This document shows positions 17,354 through 26,400 of a DNA stretch of 64,000 bases, in pieces; position 1 is the first letter of the stretch, and each line of letters starts with the position of its first letter. The position numbers and the translations under genes were made by a program. The notes under the pieces are model-generated. The model ran no database searches and was not told the origin of the DNA. It worked only from the letters and a program-made list of their open reading frames with translations. Source of the stretch: Anaerocolumna xylanovorans DSM 12503 (GTDB lineage Bacteria > Bacillota > Clostridia > Lachnospirales > Lachnospiraceae). The DNA is taken from assembly GCF_900143645.1 (NCBI RefSeq), contig NZ_FRFD01000003.1, forward strand, positions 1,240,001 through 1,304,000, in the 5' to 3' direction.

Positions 17354-17409
17354 GGTCTTTCCCCCGCTTCTGTTTATTCTGTAATGCATTCTGCGTTTAT
17401 TCAAGGTGT

Positions 17410-17438
17410 ATTATATGCCAAGAATATTGGATTTGCAA
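17410..17438 (-). promoter_or_regulatory. Promoter of the asparaginase gene
   Basis: TTGCAA (17433-17438), a 17-base spacer and TATAAT (17410-17415) on the minus strand. It helps fix the translation start of the asparaginase. Confidence 0.75.
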
Positions 17439-17478
17439 TTGGTTTCTGAACGAATCTTAGGAGGCATTTAAAGAAATT

Positions 17479-17574
17479 CTTAAGGTTCTTAATCCCCTAG
17501 CTTCTTTTCATAAGATTATCTTAAGGTTTCATAAGAGCACCTTAAAACACAAGAAAGCTTCTGTCTGCTATAAT
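17479..17574 (+). promoter_or_regulatory. Four phased OmpR-type repeats plus -10 box
   Basis: Related direct repeats begin at 17479 (CTTAAGGTTC), 17501 (CTTCTTTTCATAAG), 17520 (CTTAAGGTTTCATAAG) and 17541 (CTTAAAACACAAG), 19-22 bases apart or two helical turns. The last overlaps the -35 position of a promoter whose -10 is TATAAT at 17569-17574 and whose -35 is poor. This is the layout of an activator site for a PhoB/VanR-type response regulator. Confidence 0.6.
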
Positions 17575-17621
17575 ATGGTTATGAAAGAACTATTCTTATG
17601 GAATAGAAATGAGGTAAGTTT

Positions 17622-18347
17622 ATGAAGCAAATTACACTGGAGAACAGCAATATACATAAAGGGAATTTAATCCTTGTCAATGAGGAGCATCCCATCGAAG
17701 AAAAATATGCGGCTAATGATACCGCTTTGGTAAATATTGATTTTTGGAACCACAATATACTGTTAGATTATCTGGCAGCAAAGGAATTGTCCCATTTAAT
17801 GAATGAACTGGAATGCGGAAATGACATTGTCCCGGTTAAAGGTTACCAGAAATCCTCCGCTTACGCCGACTTGTCAAAGGATGAAGAACATTCAACCGGA
17901 CTTGCGGTGGATCTTTCCGCCAACGTCATAAGCAAAGTCTTTATGTCACGGGGTTTTCCGAAAAAGGGAATCTGTCAGGAATTTCGAAAGTTAGCCTCAA
18001 AATATGGGTTCATCGAAAGATATCCCAAAACAAAAGAGAATATTACAGGTGTAGAATACCAACCGGGCCACTTTCGCTATGTAGGCTACCCCCATTCTGT
18101 TATCATGGAGGAGCTGGATATTACCATGGAGGAATATTTAAAAACCATTGAGGAATATTCTGCAAGACAAAAGGCTTTTTGCTACCGCGACAAGGAAAAT
18201 CTCTATGAAATTTTCTCCGTAAAGGCTGATGAAAATGTTTCTACAACTGTAGAGATAGCAGATAATATCCCCTTTACTGTCAGCGGAAACAATATTGACG
18301 GATTTGTTATGACTCTGTCTTTAAAGCAACAGAGAGCATTAACTTGA
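17622..18347 (+). CDS. VanY/VanXY-like D-Ala-D-Ala peptidase family protein (M15)
   Basis: A 241-residue M15B-family protein with no signal peptide or membrane helix, so it is predicted to be cytoplasmic like VanXY rather than exported like VanY. Zinc ligands H90 and D97 (EHSTGLAVDL) and H150 (PGHFRYVG) are in place. In active relatives the catalytic base is the Glu of EPWH; here the aligned residues are Q147-P-G-H, so the base is a Gln. Activity is therefore uncertain unless E145 substitutes. It is preceded by OmpR-type repeats, but no two-component genes lie in the window. Its 3' end overlaps the convergent activase gene by 41 bases. Confidence 0.85.
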   Translation: MKQITLENSNIHKGNLILVNEEHPIEEKYAANDTALVNIDFWNHNILLDYLAAKELSHLMNELECGNDIVPVKGYQKSSAYADLSKDEEHSTGLAVDLSANVISKVFMSRGFPKKGICQEFRKLASKYGFIERYPKTKENITGVEYQPGHFRYVGYPHSVIMEELDITMEEYLKTIEEYSARQKAFCYRDKENLYEIFSVKADENVSTTVEIADNIPFTVSGNNIDGFVMTLSLKQQRALT

Positions 18348-21300
18348 CACGGTTTATCTGATTGACCTGTGAAATCCCCGGATCATAGTCAATGGGCATA
18401 ATATTGGCTTTCGGATATCTTTCTTTGATAGCCTTAAACATTCCCCTGCCGGTTATATGGTTGGGCAGGCAGGCAAGAGGCTGTACGCAGAGAATATTTG
18501 GAATACCGTTTTCTAAGTTGTGTATCATCTCTGCTGTTATCAGCCATCCCTCTCCTGTCTGATTTCCCAATGACAGCACTTCCTTTGCCTTTCCTGCCAG
18601 CTCATCTATGGAGGAAGGTGACTGGAAGTGCTTGCTTTTATTTAGCTCTCTGACAATGGCTTTCCGGTAGTAGGAAAGATAATGAATTCCCAGTGTGCAG
18701 GCATCCATTGTGGACTTCTTGCCGCCCAGGTACTGGTATTTGAACTTTGAATTATAAAGGGAATAAAAGAAGAAATCCAAAAAATCCGGCAGCACCACCT
18801 CTGCCCCTCCCTCTTCCAGGGTCTTTATAATATCTTCATTTGCCATCGGATGGTATTTGGCAAGAATCTCTCCCACAATAGCAACCTTTGGCTTTCTTGC
18901 CGCTTCCACTTCCATTTCATCAAATTCCCTGATGATTTCTATGACATTCTTATCAAATTGCCTTTTGCGTACATTCTGTATATTTTCCTTTGCAATTTCT
19001 CTCCACTTGTTATAAAGAATTACAGAGGTTCCTTTTTTCAATTCATAGGGTCTGGTTCCGTATAAGAGGCGCATGAATAAATCTCCGTAGATTATCGCCA
19101 TCATCAACCTCTGGACAAACACCGGGGACAGTTTAAAGCCCGGTTGTTCTCCCAGTCCTGCTACATTTAGGGAAATAATCGGTACATCCCCAAAACCGGC
19201 CTGCTTTAGACCAAGCTTTAAAAATGACATATAATTCGTTGCCCTGCATCCGCCTCCGGTCTGGCTTAAGATGACAGAGGTACTATTGACATCATACTTA
19301 CCTGACTTCAAAGCATGAACGATCTGTCCGACAAGAAGGATGGCTGGATAACAGGCGTCATTGTTTACATACTTTAAGCCTTCCTCAATTGCACCGTCAT
19401 CCTTTTCCGGCAGTATTTCCAAAAAATATCCGCTTGCATGGGCGGCTTCCTTTACAAGCTCAAAATGCATGGGGGCCATCTGCGGTGCCAGTATGGTATG
19501 CTTTTTTTTGTTTTCTTTGGTAAACGGCTTATATTGGTAGCCATAGTCCACGAAGTGTTCTGTTTTTGGTATCCTTTTTCTTTGTTCTTCGGATACAGCC
19601 ATAAGAGAGCGTATCCTGATTCTTGCTGCCCCCAGATTCATTCCCTCATCAATCTTGATTAAGGTATATTGCTTATTATGGGAACGGAGGATTTCAATTA
19701 ACTGGTCAGAGGTAACGGAATCCAATCCGCAGCCAAAGGAATTCAGCTGGACGAATTCCAGGCATTCCTCCCTCCCTGCGGCTTCCGCCGCACGGTACAG
19801 TCTGGAATTATAAGCCCATTGGTCCACCACACGAAGCTTTGACCTTAAGGGAACAAGATGGGAAATGCTGTCCTCTGTCAGTACAGCCATTCCATAGCTT
19901 TCAATCATCTCAGGAATTCCATGATTAATTTCTGTGTCAATATGGTATGGCTTACCGCAAAGGACAATGCCTTGTTTACCCGATTCTTTCAGAAAAGTGA
20001 TTGCTTCTTCTCCCTTTTTTCGGATATCCTCTTTGAAGGCCTCAAACTCTTTTCTGGCTTCTTTTACCGCTTCCCTTGCCTCTTTTAACGTTATCTGAAA
20101 GTTTTCAAAAGCTTTTACAACATTCCCGGCAAGCAAGCTGTCATCATTCATGTTAAAAAAGGGAGAAATAAAAGTAATTCCCTTTACTGCTTCAATATTG
20201 TTTCTTAACACCTCTCCGTAGGAAATTACGATAGGACAGTTAAAACAGTTGTCTGCTTCTTCATATTCCTTCTTTTCATACACAACAGATGGAAAAAAGA
20301 TAGTTTTAATACCTTTTTCAATAAGGTCTACCACATGCCCGTGGCTAAGCTTTGCCGGATAGCATACCGAATCAGCCGGAATACTGTCCATCCCCTTTTG
20401 ATAAATCTCCTTGGAAGAAGGGGAAGATAAAATGACCCGAAAGCCAAGATATTTAAGAAGGGTAAACCAGAAGGGATAACTTTCATACATGGAAAGAGCT
20501 CTTGGAATACCGATTACTCCCCTGGCTGCCGCTTCTTTCGAAAGCGGTTTATAGGAAAAAATCCTTTTGTATTTATAGGCATATAGATTAGGGAGGGGGA
20601 GGGTATTCCTTCCTTCCCCTTTTAGTCCCCGTTCACACCGGTTGCCGGTAATAAAAAATTCCTTCTCGCTTAGGTGGTTAATAGTTAATAAGCAGTGATT
20701 TGTACAGCTCTCGCAGTGTTTGCTCTCTACTTCGATATGAAAGCCCCTTAATATTTCCTTATCCTTTAGTGTAGTGCGGTTCCCCTCCTCATAACTGTCC
20801 TTTGCTAAAAGAGCTGCTCCGAAAGCTCCCATAAGACCTGCAATTTTTGGCCTTAAGACTTGCTTTCCTGTGATGAGTTCAAAGCAGCGAAGCACCGAAT
20901 CATTCAAAAAGGTTCCACCCTGTACTACAATATAATCTCCTAATTCTTTCTCATCCCGTACCTTGATAACTTTATACAGCGCATTTTTTATGACAGAATA
21001 AGAAAGCCCCGCTGAAAGGTCGGAAACTTCGGCGCCTTCCTTTTGTGCCTGCTTTACTTTGGAATTCATAAATACCGTGCATTTTGTTCCAAGGTCAACA
21101 GGAGCCAGGGAAAACAGCCCAAGGTTTGCGAATTCTTCTGCTGTAAGCTGCAGGGACTCGGCAAAGCTTTCTAAAAAGGAGCCGCAGCCGGAGGAGCAGG
21201 CTTCATTTAGAAGTATATTATCAATACTTCCATCCTTTAGCCTTAGGCACTTCATATCCTGTCCGCCGATATCTAGAAGAAAATTCACCTTGGGCTCGAA

Positions 21301-22542
21301 GAATCTTGCTCCTCTTAGATGGGCAATGGTTTCTATCTCACTTAAATCCATATGAAAAGCTCTTTTGATTAATTCTTCACCATAGCCTGTTACACAGCTC
21401 CTTGCAATTCTTACATCCGCCGGAAGCTGTTCATAGATATCTTCCAGTACCTTTAAAGTCTTTCCTGCCGGATCACCGGCAGATTTTTCATAATGCTCGT
21501 ATAGTAACTCTCCCTTCGTTCCTATCAGAACTGCCTTTAAAGTGGTAGAGCCTGCATCGACTCCCAAAAATACCTCTCCCGTATATTCTGCAAGGGGCAT
21601 ACGTTTGCAGTCGCATTTTTCATGCCGTCTTTTAAAGTTCTTGTAATCCTCCAGAGAGGTGAATAAAGGAGGAAGTGTTTTTGTTTCCTTTACCGCCTTT
21701 AATTTTTTTATTCTTTCCTCCAATTCCTGTAAGGTTATCACTTTCTCTGCTTCGTACTTTTTCTCCCGTGTTAAGAGTGCGCTTCCGATAGCAGGAAAGA
21801 ATAATCCGTCAGCAGGCAGTAAAACCTCCTCTGTATTCAGTGTTTCTATAAAACGCTTCCTAAGCTCTGTCAGGAAATAAAGAGGCCCTCCAAGGAAAGC
21901 AACCCTTCCCCTGATGGGCTTACCCCAGGACAAGCCCTCTACCGTTTGATTAACTACCGCCTGAAATATAGATGCCGCTATATCCTCTTTTCTGGCACCA
22001 TCATTTAAAAGCGGCTGTATATCTGTCTTGGCAAATACCCCGCATCTTGAAGCTATGGGATAGATTGTTTTTGCCGTTTTCGCGTATTCATTAAGACCGG
22101 CAGCATCCGTGTGAAACAGGGCTGCCATTTGGTCGATAAAAGCGCCTGTTCCTCCTGCACAGCTGTTATTCATGCGCTGTTCTGTCACAGGTCTTAAATA
22201 CGTAACCTTTGCATCTTCACCACCAAGCTCAATCACGGCGTCAGCCAGGGGAAGATTAGTCTCCACTGCCCTGGTACAGGCTATTACCTCCTGTTCAAAG
22301 GGAAGTAAAAGCCATTTTGCCATGGATAATCCACCCGAACCTGTTATGATTATCTTGCAGGATATATCACCCATGCAGTTCTTGCATAATGAAACAACGG
22401 ATAGGACCGTATTCTTTAAATCCGAAAGATGTCTTTTGTATTCTTTATAAAGGACCCGGTTCTTACTGTCTAAAACAGCTATTTTAATGGTAGTAGAACC
22501 GATGTCCAAGCCTATTTTATATATTTTTGAATTATTCTCCAC
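18307..22542 (-). CDS. Acyl-CoA dehydratase activase-type protein with DUF2229 region
   Basis: A 1411-residue protein with two ASKHA ATPase domains of the BcrAD/BadFG type: GLDIGSTT at residues 11-18 and GVDAGSTT near 325. CAGGTGAF in the first and SSGCGSF in the second carry the cysteines expected to hold a bridging 4Fe-4S cluster. A DUF2229 region follows (GIPRALSMYESYPFW) and a long C-terminal 2-hydroxyglutaryl-CoA dehydratase-like part. Small activases inject an electron into 2-hydroxyacyl-CoA dehydratases at the cost of ATP; the substrate of the giant form is unknown. Start is GTG at 22542. The ribosome site AGGAGG lies inside a terminator hairpin (22551-22588). Confidence 0.9.
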   Translation of the reverse strand: MENNSKIYKIGLDIGSTTIKIAVLDSKNRVLYKEYKRHLSDLKNTVLSVVSLCKNCMGDISCKIIITGSGGLSMAKWLLLPFEQEVIACTRAVETNLPLADAVIELGGEDAKVTYLRPVTEQRMNNSCAGGTGAFIDQMAALFHTDAAGLNEYAKTAKTIYPIASRCGVFAKTDIQPLLNDGARKEDIAASIFQAVVNQTVEGLSWGKPIRGRVAFLGGPLYFLTELRKRFIETLNTEEVLLPADGLFFPAIGSALLTREKKYEAEKVITLQELEERIKKLKAVKETKTLPPLFTSLEDYKNFKRRHEKCDCKRMPLAEYTGEVFLGVDAGSTTLKAVLIGTKGELLYEHYEKSAGDPAGKTLKVLEDIYEQLPADVRIARSCVTGYGEELIKRAFHMDLSEIETIAHLRGARFFEPKVNFLLDIGGQDMKCLRLKDGSIDNILLNEACSSGCGSFLESFAESLQLTAEEFANLGLFSLAPVDLGTKCTVFMNSKVKQAQKEGAEVSDLSAGLSYSVIKNALYKVIKVRDEKELGDYIVVQGGTFLNDSVLRCFELITGKQVLRPKIAGLMGAFGAALLAKDSYEEGNRTTLKDKEILRGFHIEVESKHCESCTNHCLLTINHLSEKEFFITGNRCERGLKGEGRNTLPLPNLYAYKYKRIFSYKPLSKEAAARGVIGIPRALSMYESYPFWFTLLKYLGFRVILSSPSSKEIYQKGMDSIPADSVCYPAKLSHGHVVDLIEKGIKTIFFPSVVYEKKEYEEADNCFNCPIVISYGEVLRNNIEAVKGITFISPFFNMNDDSLLAGNVVKAFENFQITLKEAREAVKEARKEFEAFKEDIRKKGEEAITFLKESGKQGIVLCGKPYHIDTEINHGIPEMIESYGMAVLTEDSISHLVPLRSKLRVVDQWAYNSRLYRAAEAAGREECLEFVQLNSFGCGLDSVTSDQLIEILRSHNKQYTLIKIDEGMNLGAARIRIRSLMAVSEEQRKRIPKTEHFVDYGYQYKPFTKENKKKHTILAPQMAPMHFELVKEAAHASGYFLEILPEKDDGAIEEGLKYVNNDACYPAILLVGQIVHALKSGKYDVNSTSVILSQTGGGCRATNYMSFLKLGLKQAGFGDVPIISLNVAGLGEQPGFKLSPVFVQRLMMAIIYGDLFMRLLYGTRPYELKKGTSVILYNKWREIAKENIQNVRKRQFDKNVIEIIREFDEMEVEAARKPKVAIVGEILAKYHPMANEDIIKTLEEGGAEVVLPDFLDFFFYSLYNSKFKYQYLGGKKSTMDACTLGIHYLSYYRKAIVRELNKSKHFQSPSSIDELAGKAKEVLSLGNQTGEGWLITAEMIHNLENGIPNILCVQPLACLPNHITGRGMFKAIKERYPKANIMPIDYDPGISQVNQINRVKLMLSVALKTES

Positions 22543-22588
22543 AAAAAAACCTCCTGTCTTTCCTAATTATGGACAGGAAAGACAGGAG
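22543..22588 (-). terminator. Terminator hairpin that contains the next gene's ribosome site
   Basis: On the minus strand a perfect 14-bp stem (22575-22588 with 22551-22564, 10-base loop) is followed by seven T residues (22549-22543), a strong intrinsic terminator for the glycosylase gene. The 3' arm and the bases after it form AGGAGG, and the T tract is the spacer to the GTG start of the activase at 22542. The same hairpin would therefore both stop transcription and hide the ribosome site. Confidence 0.85.
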
Positions 22589-22609
22589 TCATTCAATTTT
22601 TGTATATTC

Positions 22610-23422
22610 TTATAAGGACCTTATGTAATAAAACATATATTGCTGGACAATGCCGGCATAGCCGTTATAAATTGTAACATCAAACTTATTGCTGTAAATG
22701 TCTTTTAATATTCTGTCAATCCACACATCAACGGGAAAGGCATCAATCTGGTGAAGGCCATACAACGCCACACAATTTGCTACTTTAATCCCGACACCCG
22801 GCAGCTTCATAAGCTCCTTTAGCGCTTCCTCATAGCTTAAGGTCTTAAGGCAGTCTAAATCAATATCTCCCTTTGCAACTGCCAGTGCTGTCTGCCTTAC
22901 ATATTCATCCCGGTAGCCAAGTCCTGCCTCCCTTAAAGCTTCTTTTCCAGCCTTTCCCAAGCTTTCGGGTGAAGGAAAGGTATAGTATACCATATTAGCA
23001 GCGGTATCTGTCTTTCTTTCACCAAATCTTTGACAAAGTTCCTCTACACAGCGCTTTATGGCCGGAATACTTTTTCTTTGGGAGATGATAAAGGTTATCA
23101 GTGTCTCAAAGAGCTCCTGCTTAAGAATTCTTAAACCGTAGCCGTAGGCCGCAGCTTTCTTTAAGAATTCGTCCTCACCGGTAACCAGGCCGCCTACAAT
23201 ACCCTCATAGTCATAATCCAAATCAAAGTAATCCTTCCAGAATTCCTTAAAATCCTTTTCAGAACAGGATAGGAGAACCTTTTGTTCTTCCAGCTGCTTC
23301 AGCAACAGAACTTTTCCTCCTGCAATGACAGAAAATTCTGCCTCCTTTATTTTGTTCATTCGGAAGCATTGTCCTGAGGAGGCAATATGCTCCAAAATAA
23401 AATTACTGTTTTCTATAATCAA
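22610..23422 (-). CDS. 8-oxoguanine DNA glycosylase, OGG1-type
   Basis: 270 residues. A bifunctional base-excision repair enzyme expected to remove 8-oxoguanine and nick the strand. The helix-hairpin-helix motif LPGVGIKVANC at 208-217 includes the catalytic lysine K213, and the partner aspartate is D232 in FPVDVW; these align with K249 and D268 of human OGG1. The N-terminal OGG_N-like region contains SSGQCFRMNK. The gene ends just before a strong terminator. Likely monocistronic, with a 54-base gap to the chemoreceptor gene upstream. Confidence 0.93.
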   Translation of the reverse strand: MIIENSNFILEHIASSGQCFRMNKIKEAEFSVIAGGKVLLLKQLEEQKVLLSCSEKDFKEFWKDYFDLDYDYEGIVGGLVTGEDEFLKKAAAYGYGLRILKQELFETLITFIISQRKSIPAIKRCVEELCQRFGERKTDTAANMVYYTFPSPESLGKAGKEALREAGLGYRDEYVRQTALAVAKGDIDLDCLKTLSYEEALKELMKLPGVGIKVANCVALYGLHQIDAFPVDVWIDRILKDIYSNKFDVTIYNGYAGIVQQYMFYYIRSL

Positions 23423-23476
23423 TACAATGACCTCATATCTGATTCTATTTGCCTCTAAACATGTTGCCCTTTCATT

Positions 23477-25534
23477 TTAACCATTTATTTTAAAGTTTGC
23501 AACCATGTGGTTTAGGTTACCAGATATTTCATTTTCCTTCTCAATTAGTGATGCTACTTCTTTCACCACTTCCGACAGACCGTCAATATTGCCAAGAATG
23601 GCACTGCTGCTCTCAGCTGTTATCTGCGCCCCCTGGGCGATTTCAGAAATAGCCTTTGTTACCTCCGAGCTTATTCTGTCAATTCCCTCTGTCATTCGTG
23701 ATATGGTTTCAATATTCTTACTGATGGCACTTGCTTCCAGATCATACTCTTTTGCTGTGTCAACAAATTCACGGTAATCACCGGCAACATTTACTTTCAT
23801 AAATTCCAGCATTTCCGAAGAATTGTCCATAAGGTTCTTATAGGCACCCGTTACTCTATCAATGGTATTCTTAATATCTTCAACAGTATGAGTGGTCATC
23901 GATGCAAGAGTACCAATTTCCTTTGCAACAACAGCAAAGCCTTTTCCATGTTCGCCGGCTCTGGCGGCTTCAATGGAAGCATTTAAGGAAAGCAGATTAA
24001 CCTGTTCTGCAATTTCTGCAATCTGTCCCGCCATAGTACCAATTGATTCCACGATTTTAGCATTTTCCAGGCTGATAAGCAATTTTTTCTCATTTGCCTG
24101 AATCAATTCCTGGGCCTTCTCATAGGATATTTCACTTTTTCTTTCCGCTTCCTGTGCTTTTCTATGAATGTTTTCCGCCAGGTCTTTTCCGGTCTCTGTT
24201 TCCTGAGTAAGTACGTCAATAGAGGAATGTACCTCTTCTACCGATGCATTGACTTCTTCCGTAGAAGCACTGGAGCTCATCATTACCTCATTGATATCTC
24301 TGATAGATGTATTTATACTCTGGAATTGCTCTGTCAGTTTATGTACAACCACTTCCAGGCTCTCTCCTGCGTTAGATATTCCGCTTGCACCGCCTGCAAT
24401 AGACTGAATAACCGCCTTATTATCTGTAAGCATCTTATTCAAAGATACTTCCAACTGGCTTAATTCATTTCTTCCTTTTATCGGAATCGGTTCCAGGGTA
24501 AAATCACCCTTTGCAAGACTCATGGTAAAATTATTAGCTTTCTTGATTTTCCTTGTAATTGCATTGACCTGAAGAATAATAAGCAGCCCGGTAATTATGA
24601 CTGATACCAAAAGACTTATAATAAGTTTTTGGCTAAGGTCCTTTAAGGGCATTTTCGTTTCAGCCTCCGGCACCTTGGCAACAATATGCCAGCCGACACC
24701 AGGAATCGTTCTGTAATAAGTAAGGTATTTCTTACCGCTTTCCGTATAACTGCCTTCACCCTGTTCATTCTTTATGATTTCCGTTCCAAGCTTCTTGAGG
24801 GAGGAATTCTTGGAATCCACTATGTTTTCTTTTAATATGCCATCCGCATCGGTACCTGTTATAAATAAGCCATCCTTATTTAACAGAAAAACAGAACCCG
24901 TATCACCAAGTTTAATTTTATTCGTCAAATCCTGAATATCACTGACTTGCATGTCTACGGTAACAACTCCGGTAAACTTTTTATCCAAAGTGTACATTGG
25001 TGCCGTACAGGACATCATAGTAAGCTTTAGAGTATCATCATAATAAAGCTCTGAAAAGACCGGGTCGGTTCCGTTTTTGGCATTTTTGTACCAGTCATAG
25101 GAAAAGTAGTCATATTCCGCATTGCTATATTCATAGGTAACGGCTGTTTTGTCTCCATCCTTGTACACATAAGGACCCATGTACTTTTCGTTTTTGTCAT
25201 AGACATAGGGCTCAAACCATATTCCGCTGCCCAATATCAGACTATCTTCTTTTACCATAGCAGAAAGCAATTCTTCATATTGGTTAAGTGCCGTACTGGC
25301 ATAAGTTGCTTCCACACTGCTGCCTAAATCAACTGCCATAGAGGAGATTCTAAGAAGTTTTGTTTCTATCAGATTCCTTTGCTTGTCCAATTCGGAATTC
25401 ATCATAGTCTGAATCTGCCCCTTTATGATATTCTCGCTTTGGGAATAACTGATAAAGGACAGTGAAAGCATAGATGCCAGAATTACCGTTAATAAAACCG
25501 TTAAAAGCTGAGATGTGATTTTTTTAAAACCCAT
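23477..25534 (-). CDS. Methyl-accepting chemotaxis protein with dCache sensor
   Basis: A 685-residue transmembrane chemoreceptor. TM1 lies at about 10-30, a double-Cache extracellular sensor at about 35-275 (WFEPYVYD; YDWYKNAKNGTDPVFSELYYD), TM2 at about 280-303, a HAMP segment follows, and the C-terminal MCP signalling domain has the hairpin tip EIAEQVNLLSLNASIEAARA. The dCache_1 fold commonly binds amino acids or other small metabolites; the ligand is unknown. The ATG at 25534 is favoured because GGAGG lies 8 bases upstream, whereas the ATG at 25540 is only 1-2 bases from it. No chemotaxis genes are adjacent. Confidence 0.93.
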   Translation of the reverse strand: MGFKKITSQLLTVLLTVILASMLSLSFISYSQSENIIKGQIQTMMNSELDKQRNLIETKLLRISSMAVDLGSSVEATYASTALNQYEELLSAMVKEDSLILGSGIWFEPYVYDKNEKYMGPYVYKDGDKTAVTYEYSNAEYDYFSYDWYKNAKNGTDPVFSELYYDDTLKLTMMSCTAPMYTLDKKFTGVVTVDMQVSDIQDLTNKIKLGDTGSVFLLNKDGLFITGTDADGILKENIVDSKNSSLKKLGTEIIKNEQGEGSYTESGKKYLTYYRTIPGVGWHIVAKVPEAETKMPLKDLSQKLIISLLVSVIITGLLIILQVNAITRKIKKANNFTMSLAKGDFTLEPIPIKGRNELSQLEVSLNKMLTDNKAVIQSIAGGASGISNAGESLEVVVHKLTEQFQSINTSIRDINEVMMSSSASTEEVNASVEEVHSSIDVLTQETETGKDLAENIHRKAQEAERKSEISYEKAQELIQANEKKLLISLENAKIVESIGTMAGQIAEIAEQVNLLSLNASIEAARAGEHGKGFAVVAKEIGTLASMTTHTVEDIKNTIDRVTGAYKNLMDNSSEMLEFMKVNVAGDYREFVDTAKEYDLEASAISKNIETISRMTEGIDRISSEVTKAISEIAQGAQITAESSSAILGNIDGLSEVVKEVASLIEKENEISGNLNHMVANFKING

Positions 25535-25566
25535 AAGCATGCCTCCTTGTTTGGTAGTTTGTATGA

Positions 25567-25595
25567 ATTATACTACTTTTTTAACATTTTGTCAC
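25567..25595 (-). promoter_or_regulatory. Promoter of the chemoreceptor gene
   Basis: GTGACA (25590-25595), a 17-base spacer and TATAAT (25567-25572) on the minus strand. This is a vegetative-type promoter, not the sigma-28 type often used for chemoreceptors. The rest of 25596-25715 is AT-rich with nothing recognisable. Confidence 0.7.
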
Positions 25596-25715
25596 ATAAT
25601 ATTTTATATTATTACATTTTTCGTGTTTATTTCAATTCCTTAACACTCATTTTACATTTACTCATTATCATAATATATACTTTTTCTAAATTAACCAAAA
25701 TTTAGTACAAAAATC

Positions 25716-25769
25716 AAAAAGAGCTGCTGTATTCTAACGGTAACAGTTAGCTATACAACAACTCTTTTT
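25716..25769 (-). terminator. Terminator of the P-loop kinase gene
   Basis: 17-base arms with two wobble-type differences (25716-25732 and 25753-25769), an inner CTAAC/GTTAG helix, and a T tract on the minus strand. It begins two bases after the stop codon of the gene at 25771. Confidence 0.8.
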
Positions 25770-25770
25770 A

Positions 25771-26358
25771 TTATTTTTCTTCCAGAATTCTCACACAATT
25801 CTTTAAGGATTGGTCAAACTCCTCTTTGGAGGAATTATGGAATATTAATAGGTCATCCAGTACTTCCGGGTCATCTAATTCCGTAGGTATATTAAAATTA
25901 CAGCTTGCTATATACTCTTCCCAATGCGTAAGCTTCCAGGTATCTCTGTCTGAATTTCGTTCGATCATACGCTGCCTGCATACTTCAATAGAGGTTTCTA
26001 CCCAAATTACAACGAGCTTGGCATCTTTTTCTTTTAGCTTTTCTTTTAAGCTATCTATATAGACCTTATCCCTTACTTCCCTGGTAAAAGGTGCATTGAT
26101 CAGAGTAATATCATCATAATCCAAAGCCTCCAGTGCCAATGCAACAATTGCCTCATATTCATAATCTCTGATATTTTCCTCAAAAAAATCAGAGCTTCGG
26201 TTGTATTCTTCTCCCGCCACCTTAAAGATCTGTTTGGAAAGGCATATCAGGGTATCCTTATCCAGATAAACCACATGGCTTAATGCCTTGCTAAGTTCCT
26301 TTGACACAAAAGTCTTACCACAGGCTGGCGGTGATGTAACCAATATTAATTTTTTCAT
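25771..26358 (-). CDS. P-loop kinase-like ATP-binding protein
   Basis: A 195-residue nucleoside-kinase or zeta-toxin-like P-loop protein. Walker A is SPPACGKT at residues 9-16. DKDTL at about 33-37 may be a substrate or Walker B aspartate. A lid-like arginine-rich stretch (CRQRMIERNSDRDTWK, about 128-143) fits a kinase of the AAA_33 group. The substrate is unknown. Start at 26358 follows AAGGGGAAG. The gene has its own promoter and terminator, so it is monocistronic. Confidence 0.75.
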   Translation of the reverse strand: MKKLILVTSPPACGKTFVSKELSKALSHVVYLDKDTLICLSKQIFKVAGEEYNRSSDFFEENIRDYEYEAIVALALEALDYDDITLINAPFTREVRDKVYIDSLKEKLKEKDAKLVVIWVETSIEVCRQRMIERNSDRDTWKLTHWEEYIASCNFNIPTELDDPEVLDDLLIFHNSSKEEFDQSLKNCVRILEEK

Positions 26359-26371
26359 AAGCTTCCCCTTT

Positions 26372-26400
26372 ATTGTACCGTTTTGTTAATTCTACCGCAA
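26372..26400 (-). promoter_or_regulatory. Promoter of the P-loop kinase gene
   Basis: TTGCGG (26395-26400), a 17-base spacer and TACAAT (26372-26377) on the minus strand. A small hairpin (CTGGTAT/ATACCAG, 26422-26439) lies further upstream between the two divergent promoters. Confidence 0.6.

Noticed and set aside
25596..25715. AT-rich gap upstream of the chemoreceptor promoter
   Set aside because: Searched for a small RNA or a sigma-28 promoter; nothing beyond the vegetative promoter and the neighbouring terminator could be supported.
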